DNA from: Sclerodactyla briareus
Lineage: Eukaryota; Echinodermata; Holothuroidea; Dendrochirotida; Sclerodactylidae
DNA: 64,000 nt
NCBI GenBank assembly: GCA_026419785.1
Contig: JAODTK010005733.1
Location: forward strand, 186,001-250,000
Reading direction: 5' to 3'
Positions 24,885-35,500 of this stretch are shown here, piece by piece (within the stretch, counting starts at the first letter, position 1; every line of letters begins with the position of its first letter). The notes under the pieces are model-generated. The model searched no databases and was not told where the DNA came from. It saw only the letters and a list, made by a program, of their open reading frames with translations. Position numbers and translations under genes: made by a program.

Positions 24885-25340
24885 ACTAAGACCCTTTTTC
24901 CAAGCCACCGTTCAATCTGTCCTGCTGTATGCAGGTAAGTGAAACTTGGACCTTAACGCCTGTCCTAGAGAAGTCACTGAACGGTACATATACTCGCACG
25001 CTGAGAGCGGCTCTATACATCAGCTGGAGAGAACACATCCCCGACAACATTCTCTATGGTGAGCTCCCCAGGATAGGAGACAAGGTAGCATACAGGCGAA
25101 TGACTCTTGCTGGACACTGCCACCGCCACCCTGAACTGCCTGCAAGCCAGCTCGTTCTCTGGGAGCCCACTCGTGGCAAAAGGAACAGAGGCAGACAACA
25201 TGTTACATTTGTTGAAGTGCTGAAGAGGGCACTGAACTGAGGGAGCCGAACATAAATTGCTGGCTGTATGGCGGATCGGGATGAATGGCGGATCCATGCT
25301 AGAGCTCGGCTGTGGCTGACCTAGTGAGTGAGTGAGTGAT
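24885..25340 (+). mobile_element. 5'-truncated non-LTR retrotransposon, C-terminal ORF2 relic with TGAG tail
   Basis: This is the tail of a non-LTR reverse-transcriptase polyprotein. The first residues (QATVQSVLLYA) are in one frame; a one-base shift near 24934 leads into the 24929-25240 frame with SETWTLTPVLEKSLNGTYTR, then YISWREHIPDNILYGELPRI, RRMTLAGHCHRHPELPASQL and VLWEPTRGKRNRGRQHVTF. This order (SETWTL, LAGHC.RHPE, VLWEP..G..NRGR) is a familiar C-terminal signature of animal LINEs, probably RTE-like. After two in-frame stops (25238 and 25253) the same frame resumes with CMADRDEWRIHARARLWLT and a stop at 25322. A short (TGAG)n run at about 25324-25339 is the likely 3' tail. The catalytic domain is absent, so the copy is dead. 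Confidence 0.9.
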
Positions 25341-25363
25341 ATTCCATTAATGGTCACCTGGAA

Positions 25364-25384
25364 AATATATATATATATATATAT
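25364..25384. repeat. (TA)n microsatellite
   Basis: About ten TA units, lying 25 bases beyond the retrotransposon tail. Confidence 0.9.
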
Positions 25385-26182
25385 TTTTATCTCTTGAGTA
25401 ATAGAATACCAGTCGCAAAGAATCGGCGTACTAGAAAAAAAAAACGGACTCTACCCCCATTAATTAATTGATAAATTAATTAATTACTTAATCAATCATC
25501 CATTCATTCAGCACAATAACAAAGAAATAAACGATGAGGTACGTCATATTTTACCAGCATAAATTGTAATATTTTACGATACCCGCATACCTATGAGGGT
25601 AAATCATTTGCATACTGTCCAGATAAAGTTATCAACGAGGTGTGATCTTTTCGTGCCATTACGTAACCTCGGAGCCGACGAAAAGACAAGATGTAACGAA
25701 TTTCGTGGGAAATCGGTGGTTGGCAAGACTTGTGGTTTCCGATTGTCAACATTTAGACATACACTTCGGGTTACTTTACTGAGATAAGGCGCGCCAGCGC
25801 CTCCATCACGCGTCATGAGACGTCTTCCCTACTGAAAACTATTCCGTATCTCCTCTAATGAAGTGTAATTATCTCGCGATCAATACCAATGTGCACGGTC
25901 TAAAGTGTGAAAATCGCCTGCAGGTAAAGAGATCAGGAGTCAAGCGATTCGCTCTTACCGTCCAGAAAATTAATTGAATAGCGCCATCACTTTTGGATAT
26001 TCGCGTTGGATCTGCCCTGCACGGTTGAAGAACCTCCTCATATTTTGTAATTGTGGTTTTGGGGTTGCATGGGGTGATCAGGATAGGACCGAGGGGAAGG
26101 GGGGGTCCGCCTGTTGTGAGAGACGACTGAAGGGGAGACATGTAGGCTTGCTGTTGTGATTTGACGATACTGTGTACCGAAC
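25385..26182. other. No recognised feature
   Basis: Only short frames on both strands without recognisable motifs, and a TTAATTAATT-rich patch near 25458-25490. Confidence 0.5.
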
Positions 26183-26441
26183 AGTGGCGTACCCACGGGG
26201 ATCAGAACTCCCATGACCCGAGTGATCAATACATTTTGAAAAAAAAAAAAAATGGGCTGTTCAGTAGGGGTTCTGCAGCTGTTATTTAGCAAATATTGCA
26301 ACAGGGGTGTCTAGGGGTATAAATTTATTATTTGCCAATAGGGAGGGTGAGGCCATTATGAGGGCGCACTTCCCCGGGGTCCCGACCTCAACCCCCCCCC
26401 CCCCCCTCCCCCAGAACAAAATCCTCTGGTCCGCGCCTGCC
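26183..26441 (+). mobile_element. Candidate degraded MITE with CAGTGGCGTA end
   Basis: The left boundary CAGTGGCGTACC is a terminal sequence I recall from many short DNA transposons in invertebrates. A weak partner, GGTCCGCGCCTG, lies at about 26430-26441; its reverse complement matches the left end at 9 of 12 bases. Between them are a 14-base A run and a 15-base C run (26392-26406). The boundaries are tentative and no target duplication is convincing. Confidence 0.35.
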
Positions 26442-28514
26442 GGTACGAGTGTACATTAATGTGGGTCACTGGGTTGTGATGATAACAATCGTAGTAGTCT
26501 AATCCTTCGCTGTTTCACCTGGCTGCCGGGTTCAATATTCGAGGAGGCCTGGGCAGTATGTTTATTTTATCTCTATATTGTGCATGTTAAAATGTTAGTG
26601 TCATTTCAAAGATTTCGTTCAGTAAATGTGGTGTATGCCTCTGTGCGTGGTTATCCGCAAAAACATTAGAGTAAGAACAACAATCCAATGCTCATACACT
26701 ACTCCATGGGAAGGGGAGATAGAGCTGTACTGGTTAAAGGCAAGGAGGTTGAAAAGTTAAGGGTAACACTGTTTCTATATTTCAGCCGGTAACTGCTGGG
26801 CTTTTAGATCTAGTCTATGATAACCGATCCTTTCTTATTCCGGACTCACGCCTGTCGGCAGACACGAAGCTCCTTCATACATGGAATTGTTGCTGCGAAT
26901 ATAAATTTTCATTATAAGAGTGATTCTAATACCATTATTTTTTTCTTTTTTCCCTTTTTCAATAACCACCTTTTTTTTTGGCAGCACTGCATCAGAAACT
27001 GTTGACATCATATGTGAATGCCGCTGCACAGCACCTTCCATTGCTTACTGTACGTAGGTACTGCAGGATTACAAAAAAATCCCACACTGCCCTTCTCTTC
27101 ATTTTTCCACTGTCTCGACTCGCTTTTTCGGGCCGAAATCTACCTGACGTTGCTGATTACCGGAATATATGCTACTGGATCTGAAGATGAAGGTATATTG
27201 AAGGTATATAATACATGTGATAATATAGCTATATCGAATAAAACAGGAATATGGCAGCCTCGTGATTGAAACGGGTTACGCCTATATACAGTCATATGAC
27301 TGACGTATGGCTTGCAAAATTTCCACTTTCAAGTTCTCTTTTACCTCGCGGATGATGTAAGGGAGTGTTCCCCTTTTCTAATCAACAAGCCGCCAAATGT
27401 TATGATTGGCGGATTGAAAGATAGTTGTCCCTTCAATTGATAGAGACAATAGCAGATACACCGTTGTTTCAGCGGAAGTTTCTTCCAGAGTATCCAACAC
27501 ATCAAACAATACATTTTTCTCATTTCTTCTCGGGTTTCCCACTGCTAACGAAAAGTTATGAGCGGAGGGTGAGGGGGAGGGGGGAAATGATCCTCACTCC
27601 ATGAGGGCATCGGACAGCGGGCTTCATCGTCTCACCATACCCCCTTCACTTATTCTCGCAATTATTCATTTCCAACTTCACTGGATTGTTTCCACTATTT
27701 TTCTCGTTTTCCCCCCCCCTCCTTCTCATTTCCCGTTTTTCGGCCTTCGATTTCCCGATTCAGTTGCACTCTCGATATTTTGTCAGGGAGCAAATCCCCC
27801 CCCCCCCTGCCCGCTCCCCGCCGGCTACACAGTACCACTGCACAGACTGCAAACCCATATTCAACCAAGGGCCTGCCCGGGCCAGCATACGAGGAAGGAG
27901 AAAAGTGCCTCTAATCTGCCATCAGAAATGTGGGAAGGAAACGACCGAAATTTTGGACACCAAAAAAATAGGAGAGATTCGGACAGAGACAGGGCTAACA
28001 TGGAAAATGCGAGAATTCACTATGTGCCCGAATTCCCGATTGAATATGTCTGAAGGATGTTCAATCTTCCCATGGTTATTCCAGAAAATGTTTGATATTT
28101 ATATATACACAATCACTGCGTATCGTAGGTGTATGAGGTGGGAGAGAGGATCACGCAGCCACAACTGAAACTTTTTTTTAGATCGAAATTGTTGGCGGAA
28201 AACGAGCAAATCGCGCGCGGTGTGATGTCATGATCGACTGCAGTAAACCTCGGGCAACATCTCACGAATTGGACAAAGATATTCTACCCTCAAACAAAAG
28301 TGTCTCGTACGGCAACAAGCTTCAAATGAAATTCTTTCTGCCTAACCTCCACCCGGTATCCAGTACCGCCTATTACTTGGTATTCAACCTATGAATGCCT
28401 GAAAGATGTCGAAAGGTTGTTCAATTTAACTGTTCAAAGAGGCATTCTCGTTTAACAACATCCGGTGAACGAAGGGCGATGACGTTTGCCTGTGGAAGTC
28501 CGTACTCACACGCA

Positions 28515-28547
28515 ATCTTGATTGAAGCAGATAGCTTCAATCAAGAT
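28515..28547. repeat. Perfect 14-bp inverted repeat (hairpin)
   Basis: ATCTTGATTGAAGC is followed by a five-base spacer AGATA and its exact reverse complement GCTTCAATCAAGAT. No T run follows it, so it is not a Pol III terminator-type signal. Function unknown. Confidence 0.8.
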
Positions 28548-28689
28548 GAGCACATAGACGAGGAGAGCGTATTTTATCACTCTGAAATCTAAAATCTGGA
28601 GTTTCAGATTCGTCTCATTTTTGTGTAATTAACATAAAACAGGCACTCGTGTCATAACACCCGGCTTATAATGAACGATTCCGTTTGCA

Positions 28690-28975
28690 GGACATTTCAG
28701 TGGAAACAATCGTTCCATGGCACATCAGAACCATTGCATCGATATACCGTGTCGATATCGAATTGTACCGAGGCGTTGTTACGCCATGCAAACGACGTCG
28801 TCGCATATTTGCTATCAGACAACAATGCCTCTTCAACCACAGGAAAACCGATGCAAATTTATATCCAGTGACGATATGATTGCGCCGATACGATTTTTTC
28901 GCGGTGACGTGATGAACGCCGCCGTCATTTTTCGCCAGTTGCTAATGCCGCTTCAACACAGGATAAACACGTGTC
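28690..28975 (+). repeat. Degenerate tandem repeat of about 120 bp
   Basis: AATGCCTCTTCAACCACAGG starts at 28824 and AATGCCGCTTCAACACAGGA at 28944, exactly 120 bases apart, with related sequence before each. A third weaker copy, AACAATCGTTCCATGGCACA, starts at 28705. Three overlapping plus-strand frames cover this region, as happens when a repeat drifts; none is a recognised protein. Confidence 0.45.
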
Positions 28976-31473
28976 TTTCAACTGTCAATATTCTTCGTCC
29001 TTCATCTAGGAGAGTGCCTCCTACGACTGGTGCGTGATTCCGTGCCCGTATACTACAACCGGTACCGAATGAGGGCCGTCCTAATTGCGACATTCGACTG
29101 TAAAATACGAGAGGCTGGCATTTTTAATAGTAAATTGGGTGACACCCTCGACTGATATTCTGTACCTGTTTCGAACTGAAGTTCAGATATCAAATCGCCA
29201 CAACCTTTTTTTCTTGAACTCTATTAGCACAGGCTACTCTGAGGCTAATTGACCTCGATTGCGCTCGATAACGAACTAGGCCTACACCCTTTAGCTATCT
29301 ACACCGGAGAAACCTAAAATCACATGCGGGCGGCAACCCCACTGGTCGCATTCCTAACATGCTCGCCTCAAAATATCTTCATTAAAAGTTCCCCGTAATT
29401 ATAACAATGTTGCCTTGATCGGTAGCCCCGCAGTGTTGTTGGGACAGGCGCGTTCTGTTACCCGCCGAGATATCTCGTTTTCTCAGGTGTTCGGCCTTGC
29501 GACCCCGTGACCTGAGTATGTTCACCCGGGCGGCCCCCTGTGCCAGCTTATATTAACCTATATGAAACTATTTGTCGAAATCATTCATTTTGCTCCTGGC
29601 TACACAAAATAACTGCGGGACTTTTCGGCAGAAAAGGGAGGCAAATACCTTCACCTATCTTAATACGTCTTAAATGGATAAGTAATTGGTTCGCCCTAAA
29701 ACAAAGGATGTATAGGCCGCGAAACAATTAATTGTCCCTCCGGGCGTTCAAGCGGTTGCTGAACACAATTGAAATGTTGCAGCTTTCGTTTTGGCTATTA
29801 TTGGCCAGATATAATAGAATGAAAATAAAGACGGACTATGAGCAGGGTGGGTGTGTTAGTATGTGACTTTCATTGAGTGAAACCATTATTATAACATTTT
29901 ACGAATCTGGGCGATTCTTTTTTCGACGTAGCTCCGTCGAGGGATACGGAACCACCAAGGAGATGGTTCTTTTGTATGAAGGATTATAAACTGGTTATAG
30001 AGGATGTAGGCTGGCGGCCTGTGTCCTGTAGAAAACATTTTGAAATATTGAACTGCATGCAAACGTATGTCCAGGATCGGCACCTTCAAGCGCGCTCGCC
30101 TAGGTTTCATTCTTGGGCATGTTTCTCAGTCGCCGTGGAGAATACGGTTGATCGAGCGTACACCGACGAAAAGGACACGTCTTTCAATCAGTAATTGGGG
30201 GTGTCAATTGGGAAGGATTTTTAGGGAAGTATGAATTCCCGTTAAGAGAGACAACAGGAATATGGGATATTCAATATTTTTGTATATAACCCCCCCCCCC
30301 GCCTCTCGCCCCACCCCTTCTGATTAAGAAACGTATCAATCCAATGGTTGATAAATTCAATTGCATCGAATGGACGGTGACAGACACACAGCGAGACGTT
30401 TGGATTGGACAAAATAAGTAATAGAGCGTATGCAGCAGATTAGGTATGCTGTAAAACAGGGTCTAGGTCTAGGAATGGCCCATTTTTCTACACACTAGCC
30501 CTGTTTTGACATTACTTTTGACAGTAAATCAGGGACCGCGGGGAGAGAATTTGAGTGGGGCTAATCGTTGTGGCGGCCCCCATCTAAGCGGGAGCGCCAC
30601 CATCGGTGCGCGGGCGCGAAGAGCCGAAATTTTTCGTATACAGACCCCCCAGATCGCAGGAGAAGCTACCTTTCGTGCGTTTTTTTCAGGCATAAACTGA
30701 CATTCTAAAATTGGATTCATGTACCACTTTTTTTTTTTTTTATTTCGCGACAAAAGAATGACCTTCATACCCAAGGTAAATCACGTAAAACCTGAATCTA
30801 ATAGATAAACTTGGAAAATGTCATTATTACGATTAAGGCCCTACAAAAATAGAATAGCCAATAAGTATAGAGGCCCGAACATAGGACCATGGGGATCTGC
30901 GGAAAATATGTAATGAGAAAAAAAAAATCAGGAAAACATACAAAATGAATGTGGGATGTGTGCCGCGTAAAGTGAGAAGGCTGTCGGCTAAGAAAAATAA
31001 TCATGGTATTTAAACATCTAGTAACAAATCTCCAGCAAAAGGAAAGTTGCTAAACGGGAATCTCAATTGCCATTAGACTGGGCATCAGGCGCTATTCCGT
31101 CGATTCACATTTGACGTTACCAGTTACCGCTATTGTCGAACCCACAGACAACGTCAGGAATTTACTAGCAGGGGTCCTATCTCCTTGTTATGTGTGTGGG
31201 AGGAACTGTGTAGGCCTGACTTTCAATACGTTTTGCAATTCAGAGAGGTGGGTCAGATGTTTACTTTTGCATCGAACCATAGCAATATATTGTGAACAAC
31301 CTGACAGCAGGCACGTAAAATGAGAATAGTTACATACCCCCAGTAGGGCTTCGTTGTTTAAACGTTTTTATGTTTACACGAATGGTCGTGCCAATATCAT
31401 TATTGAACAGTACATGTATATTGTATGCAGTCCGCGTATACAGTCGAGTCTAGTAGTAGTACGGCCGCCGCCG

Positions 31474-32276
31474 CAGGGGCGTCGGACCGTTTTGAAAAGT
31501 GGGGGGGGGGGACACGTCGAATGCAATTACCATCTAAGGCCGAGTGGCACTCGGTTGGCGCGAAGCGTACCAAGAAAATTCAGATTTTCATCCCCTCGAG
31601 ATCGACGGAAGCGGCATTTGCCAGGATCAATAGCAACCATCTACAATGTGTGATGTGAGTAAAGACAGACAAAAAAGTTGTCATTGTGCATACTAAGATG
31701 ATTTACCGAATATCACACATGGTATATTTTTATTACCTTCTCTACTCTGGCTTTGTTTGCCGTAGGATCCATGGGATACCGACAGTCTCTGGTGAGATCG
31801 AAGGGGAAAAGTCATAGGCGTACTGGACCACTCAAATTTGGGAACAGAAAAATTGTACCCGACTTTTACAAGCCAGTCATCGAATACTGGCTCCGCGCGA
31901 AGCGCGGCGAAAAATGGCATGTTTCCGGGCATTCTATAGAAAAGGTCCGCCAACAATTCAGGCACTTTTTCCCCTTTGCTTTTTTCCTTCCCAAATTTTC
32001 CACTTTTTTCCCATCTCAGAAAAATGGGGGGGGGGAGGCAGTCTGCCCCAAGGCTTCTGAAATTATTCGGTGGGGTCCAGATCTTACTGGGTGTCCGCAC
32101 CATGGAATTAGTGGACTTTTCCAATTTCCAACGCGAATTATGTTTGTTTAGCCAAACAATTGAATCAGTTTAGAGTGATAAAAAATCGGGCATGTGCCTA
32201 TTATTTTTATACGGTCCGGAAAAGTGGGGGGACATGTCACCCCCACCCCCCTCGTCCCCACCTGTTGACGCCCATG
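31474..32276 (+). mobile_element. Candidate DNA-transposon remnant bounded by CAGGGGCGTCGG
   Basis: The left boundary is CAGGGGCGTCGGACCG, followed by TTTTGAAAAGTG and an 11-base G run. Near the right boundary TTGACGCCCATG (32265-32276) is an imperfect inverse of the left end (9 of 12). Just inside it, CGGTCCGGAAAAGTGGGGGG at about 32213-32232 repeats the left-end theme in direct orientation. It may be one element of about 800 bp or two nested or adjacent relics of one family. Inside are GCGCGAAGCGCGG (about 31897-31909) and a ten-base G run at 32026-32035. The opposing frames at 31693-32124 (minus) and 31753-32151 (plus) are not recognisable proteins. Confidence 0.35.
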
Positions 32277-32444
32277 CGGCCGCGCCGGCCAGTCGGTATC
32301 GAAAATTAACTGGCGTGCCATTCCCAGGGTGATTAATCACTGCGCATGTCGGATGCCGAGATGGTACGTACATATCTGAACGCAGCGTGGCATTCGCGCT
32401 ACTTGCAGTGCAAAACAAAACGGTTGTACCGTTCCTGTACACTA

Positions 32445-32503
32445 TAGGCCTACTCGCTTCGGCAGCCCACACCATTGTGGGCTGCCGGAGTCGAGTAGGT
32501 CTA
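32445..32503. repeat. Long near-perfect hairpin, 27/28-nt arms with 4-nt loop
   Basis: The left arm (32445-32471) begins TAGGCCTACTCG and ends GGCAGCCCACA; the loop is CCAT; the right arm (32476-32503) begins TGTGGGCTGCCGGAGTCGAG and ends GTAGGTCTA. The arms pair throughout except for one bulged base and about two mismatches. In RNA this would be a very stable stem. It could be a microRNA-type precursor, a recently formed foldback, or a palindromic repeat; length and shape are compatible with a short pre-miRNA, but the four-base loop is small for one. Confidence 0.85.
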
Positions 32504-35500
32504 ACCGTACGATAGGGCAGTGCTGCATTTCGGGAGTTATCGTAGCAGAATCCTACTATTGATTGTTCTGTTCAATTCGCAGAGTGTGATTAGTCCGACA
32601 ATTCCAGAAATTTCTCATTGCATATTTATTTTTGTAATACCTGAAATTAGTAGGCTAAACATTTTTTTTACCCAGTCACAGGCGGCCCAAATTTATGCCG
32701 CCCAAATGCCGATGGCAGAAAGTGTCTGGGGCACAAGTCCCCCGCAGCCCCCCGTCTCCGCGGTCCCTGTAAATACCAATAATTGAGGATCTTCCGAGTC
32801 TACTCGATAAAATATCACAAAGCGCCACCCGAGGTATACCCAAACCACTATGGACCGAACCATGACCGGTACCCCAACGAACAAAATCCTCGGACAGTGC
32901 CAACACACTTTATCTACCGGCAGGCGAATTTTAAACGTCAAAATGCCAGGATTTTCTAAGTAGTCAGGCAACCGGGTTGTCAAGGTAACCGCCTATATCC
33001 TCTCCGATCGCCGTTGACGTGATTTTGACCTGAAATTAACACCCTAAAAAAAAAACGAGCAGCAAACGGCAATTCGGCGAGGTCCGTATCTGAGAGGTGT
33101 AAGTTTCTCACACCTATATATTGACGGTGGATCACACCCCGGCGAAGCGAAAAGGGGTCCCAATTAATCGCGGGTTCTGTTTTTTTCTATACATTAACCC
33201 ATCGATCTAAGAGTCCATCAGTCTAGGCATGCGCAAATACGCGCAACAGATTCCTCGTGGTCGTGCTTCAGTTTATGGAAATATTTTGTAGGCATTATGA
33301 AACACTGTTCCAGTGGATTGGTACCAACAGGCTGGTTACGTGGCTAAACGTTTCTTGTACGCGATTTTAATTCGTGCGCCATTTCCTGTTGTTTTACGGC
33401 TCTGCCGTTTTCGCGCTCATATTGAGTACCGTATATAGTTCCATAGGTCTTACCGGTGACAGTATTGTTAGGATGAGATGGGGCTTGCACGGCGATCGAT
33501 ATCTCGAACGCGTGGTTGCAGGGGCACTGGAAATCAATCAGCTGTCTCTAACTGTCTAATGACCCTGAATGTGTGAACAGAATCTCAAAGTTGGTTGGAC
33601 GTCATAGGCCCTCCACAGAAAATGGTGGCTGATCTGTCGGGATTAGAAGCTTAATCATGCGACGTTTTGATTCTGGTCAAGGATGGCAACGAGGGTGGCG
33701 CGCGTTATCCGGACCCACACGCGACAGCCTTGTCCCACTGCTGTTCTGACTGGTCAAAACCTGTTAACAATACGCGCAGGCAGACTCGAACGACAAGGCC
33801 GTCTGGCTGGTCGGCCTACCGTATACACAAGTATTGGCGAGCGAGCCAAGTGACCGCAAGGCGCCGCTACAACTATTAGAAGTAGTGAAATGTTGAACGA
33901 ATCAAGTAAAATAAGCGGTGTCACTGATATATCTCGACTCCAAACGGGGCTTCTCGCCAGCTAAAGTGCGATCTTTCGCGCATTGTTGGGCGGCAAACTG
34001 TGTCAAAGAGCAAATGGGAAACGGGTGCGGAGTCATGGTATACGCAACCAATGCTCCGTGGTCATCCACGCGAGAGCGCGAAGGACGAGGGCGGGATCGG
34101 ATTGAGTAGTAGCAACGGCTCGGCGGGTTGTTTAACAAGAACAAGTGACGTGACATTGATTGCTATATGGTGATGGGGTCGCCGAGCGAAAAGTATGCTA
34201 CGTTGACCCGCGAGTGTCGTTCGGCTTCATATGTATTAGAACGAGATGACGGACCGGGCGGTTTAAAATATGTAATTAGTCCGGCAGCCAGCTGGCGCGA
34301 TCAGGCGTCCCGCCGAGGCTGCGCGCTGATGTTACGCATCATCCATCCCGATTTTTAGGAGATATATATACTATGGGGATGCCCTCTCATGATTCCAAGT
34401 TTTCTTTTTCCGTCCCCGTTATTGAGTTGCATCCCACCAAGAGTCCCCATTCATTAACGTTTTAGTGTTTTCAATTAGTCTATAACCGGCACAGAACCCA
34501 GTTTACATGATTGAATGACATGGCCGTCACAGCTCTGCCGATAATCTTTGGGCAATTCGACCAAGTTGGGTGGATGCTCAAAGAAACACTTGCCAGTGTT
34601 TGGGGGTTCGATCAGAAGAATAAATCGCTCCGGAAATGGAAATTGCGCCGGGAATGGGGAGGAAAATTGTCCGGCACCTCGCTGATATACTTTCCGCGGT
34701 CAGATCGGCCAGAATATTAATCTGACAAATCTTAAGCACAGTCGATTGGGGTTATGTCAGCAGCTAATATGGACATAAACCAGACAACTGTTCGTCATGG
34801 TTATGGAGAGAGCGGGGGGGGGGGGGGGGGGTCGGGGTCTGCTTGGCTCGTACTGCACCCCCTTGACACACCTTCGGTGGTTGGTCCTGCCCATAGTGTC
34901 CTGCAGTATGAGCAGGATAGGATGACCGTTGTAGGTGTGATATGGGCCAGGCTCCCACGTGGTGGTTGCCTAAATTTTGTGACTTAGTCCTTCGTTCTTA
35001 ACCCACAGAAACCTAGTTGCAGCTCTTTCAACTCTTGCTACCCAATCACAATTCCATCCATAGGCGCGGGTGAAAGTGGCTTATTACTCCAATTAGCATT
35101 TTGCACATATAAAATACACCAGATAAAATCTCGCTTTTTATCGCACGGAAAAAACATCACTATGCGTGCGAAGCGAAATTTTGAACATTTTCCCGAGCAT
35201 TCGATCAATAATTCCGGCACTCGGCCATTTTCCCACGTTTTGCCTTTTCCCGCGTGAACTTGTAACGGCAAAACACAGCCTAGAACAGACTTACAGGCGG
35301 GATTTTTGCACCTTGACAACCTTCATCTGGTTACGCGAATCACCTTGAATAAACTTTAGGCGTTTAAAGCTTATTTGAAAATAAATCCTGTACAGGTGAG
35401 CTTTATCTCTAATTGACAACTCTCAAGTGATCTATATACAAAGAAGTTTATTCCGTTTTCGATAGTTTATCTGTCCTCTTAACCGAGCCTAAATAGCCGA

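Larger units (their letters stand above)
26442..31473. other. Long stretch without a recognised gene
   Basis: The 160-codon frame at 27686-28168 (plus) starts with a low-complexity F/P/S-rich segment made by C and T runs and overlaps another frame at 27601-28053, so I do not accept it. C runs lie at 27711-27719, 27796-27807 and 30290-30300. A Cys-containing frame at 31111-31323 (plus) has CYVCGRNC, but I could not fit it to a zinc-binding family. Small structures inside are listed separately. Confidence 0.45.

Noticed and set aside
27686..28168. 160-codon plus-strand frame as a gene
   Set aside because: It begins in low-complexity C/T runs, overlaps a second frame of similar length, and shows no known motif.
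31111..31323. PHD-type zinc finger (CYVCGRNC..RWVRC)
   Set aside because: The Cys/His spacing does not fit C4HC3, and the expected His and second Cys pair are missing.
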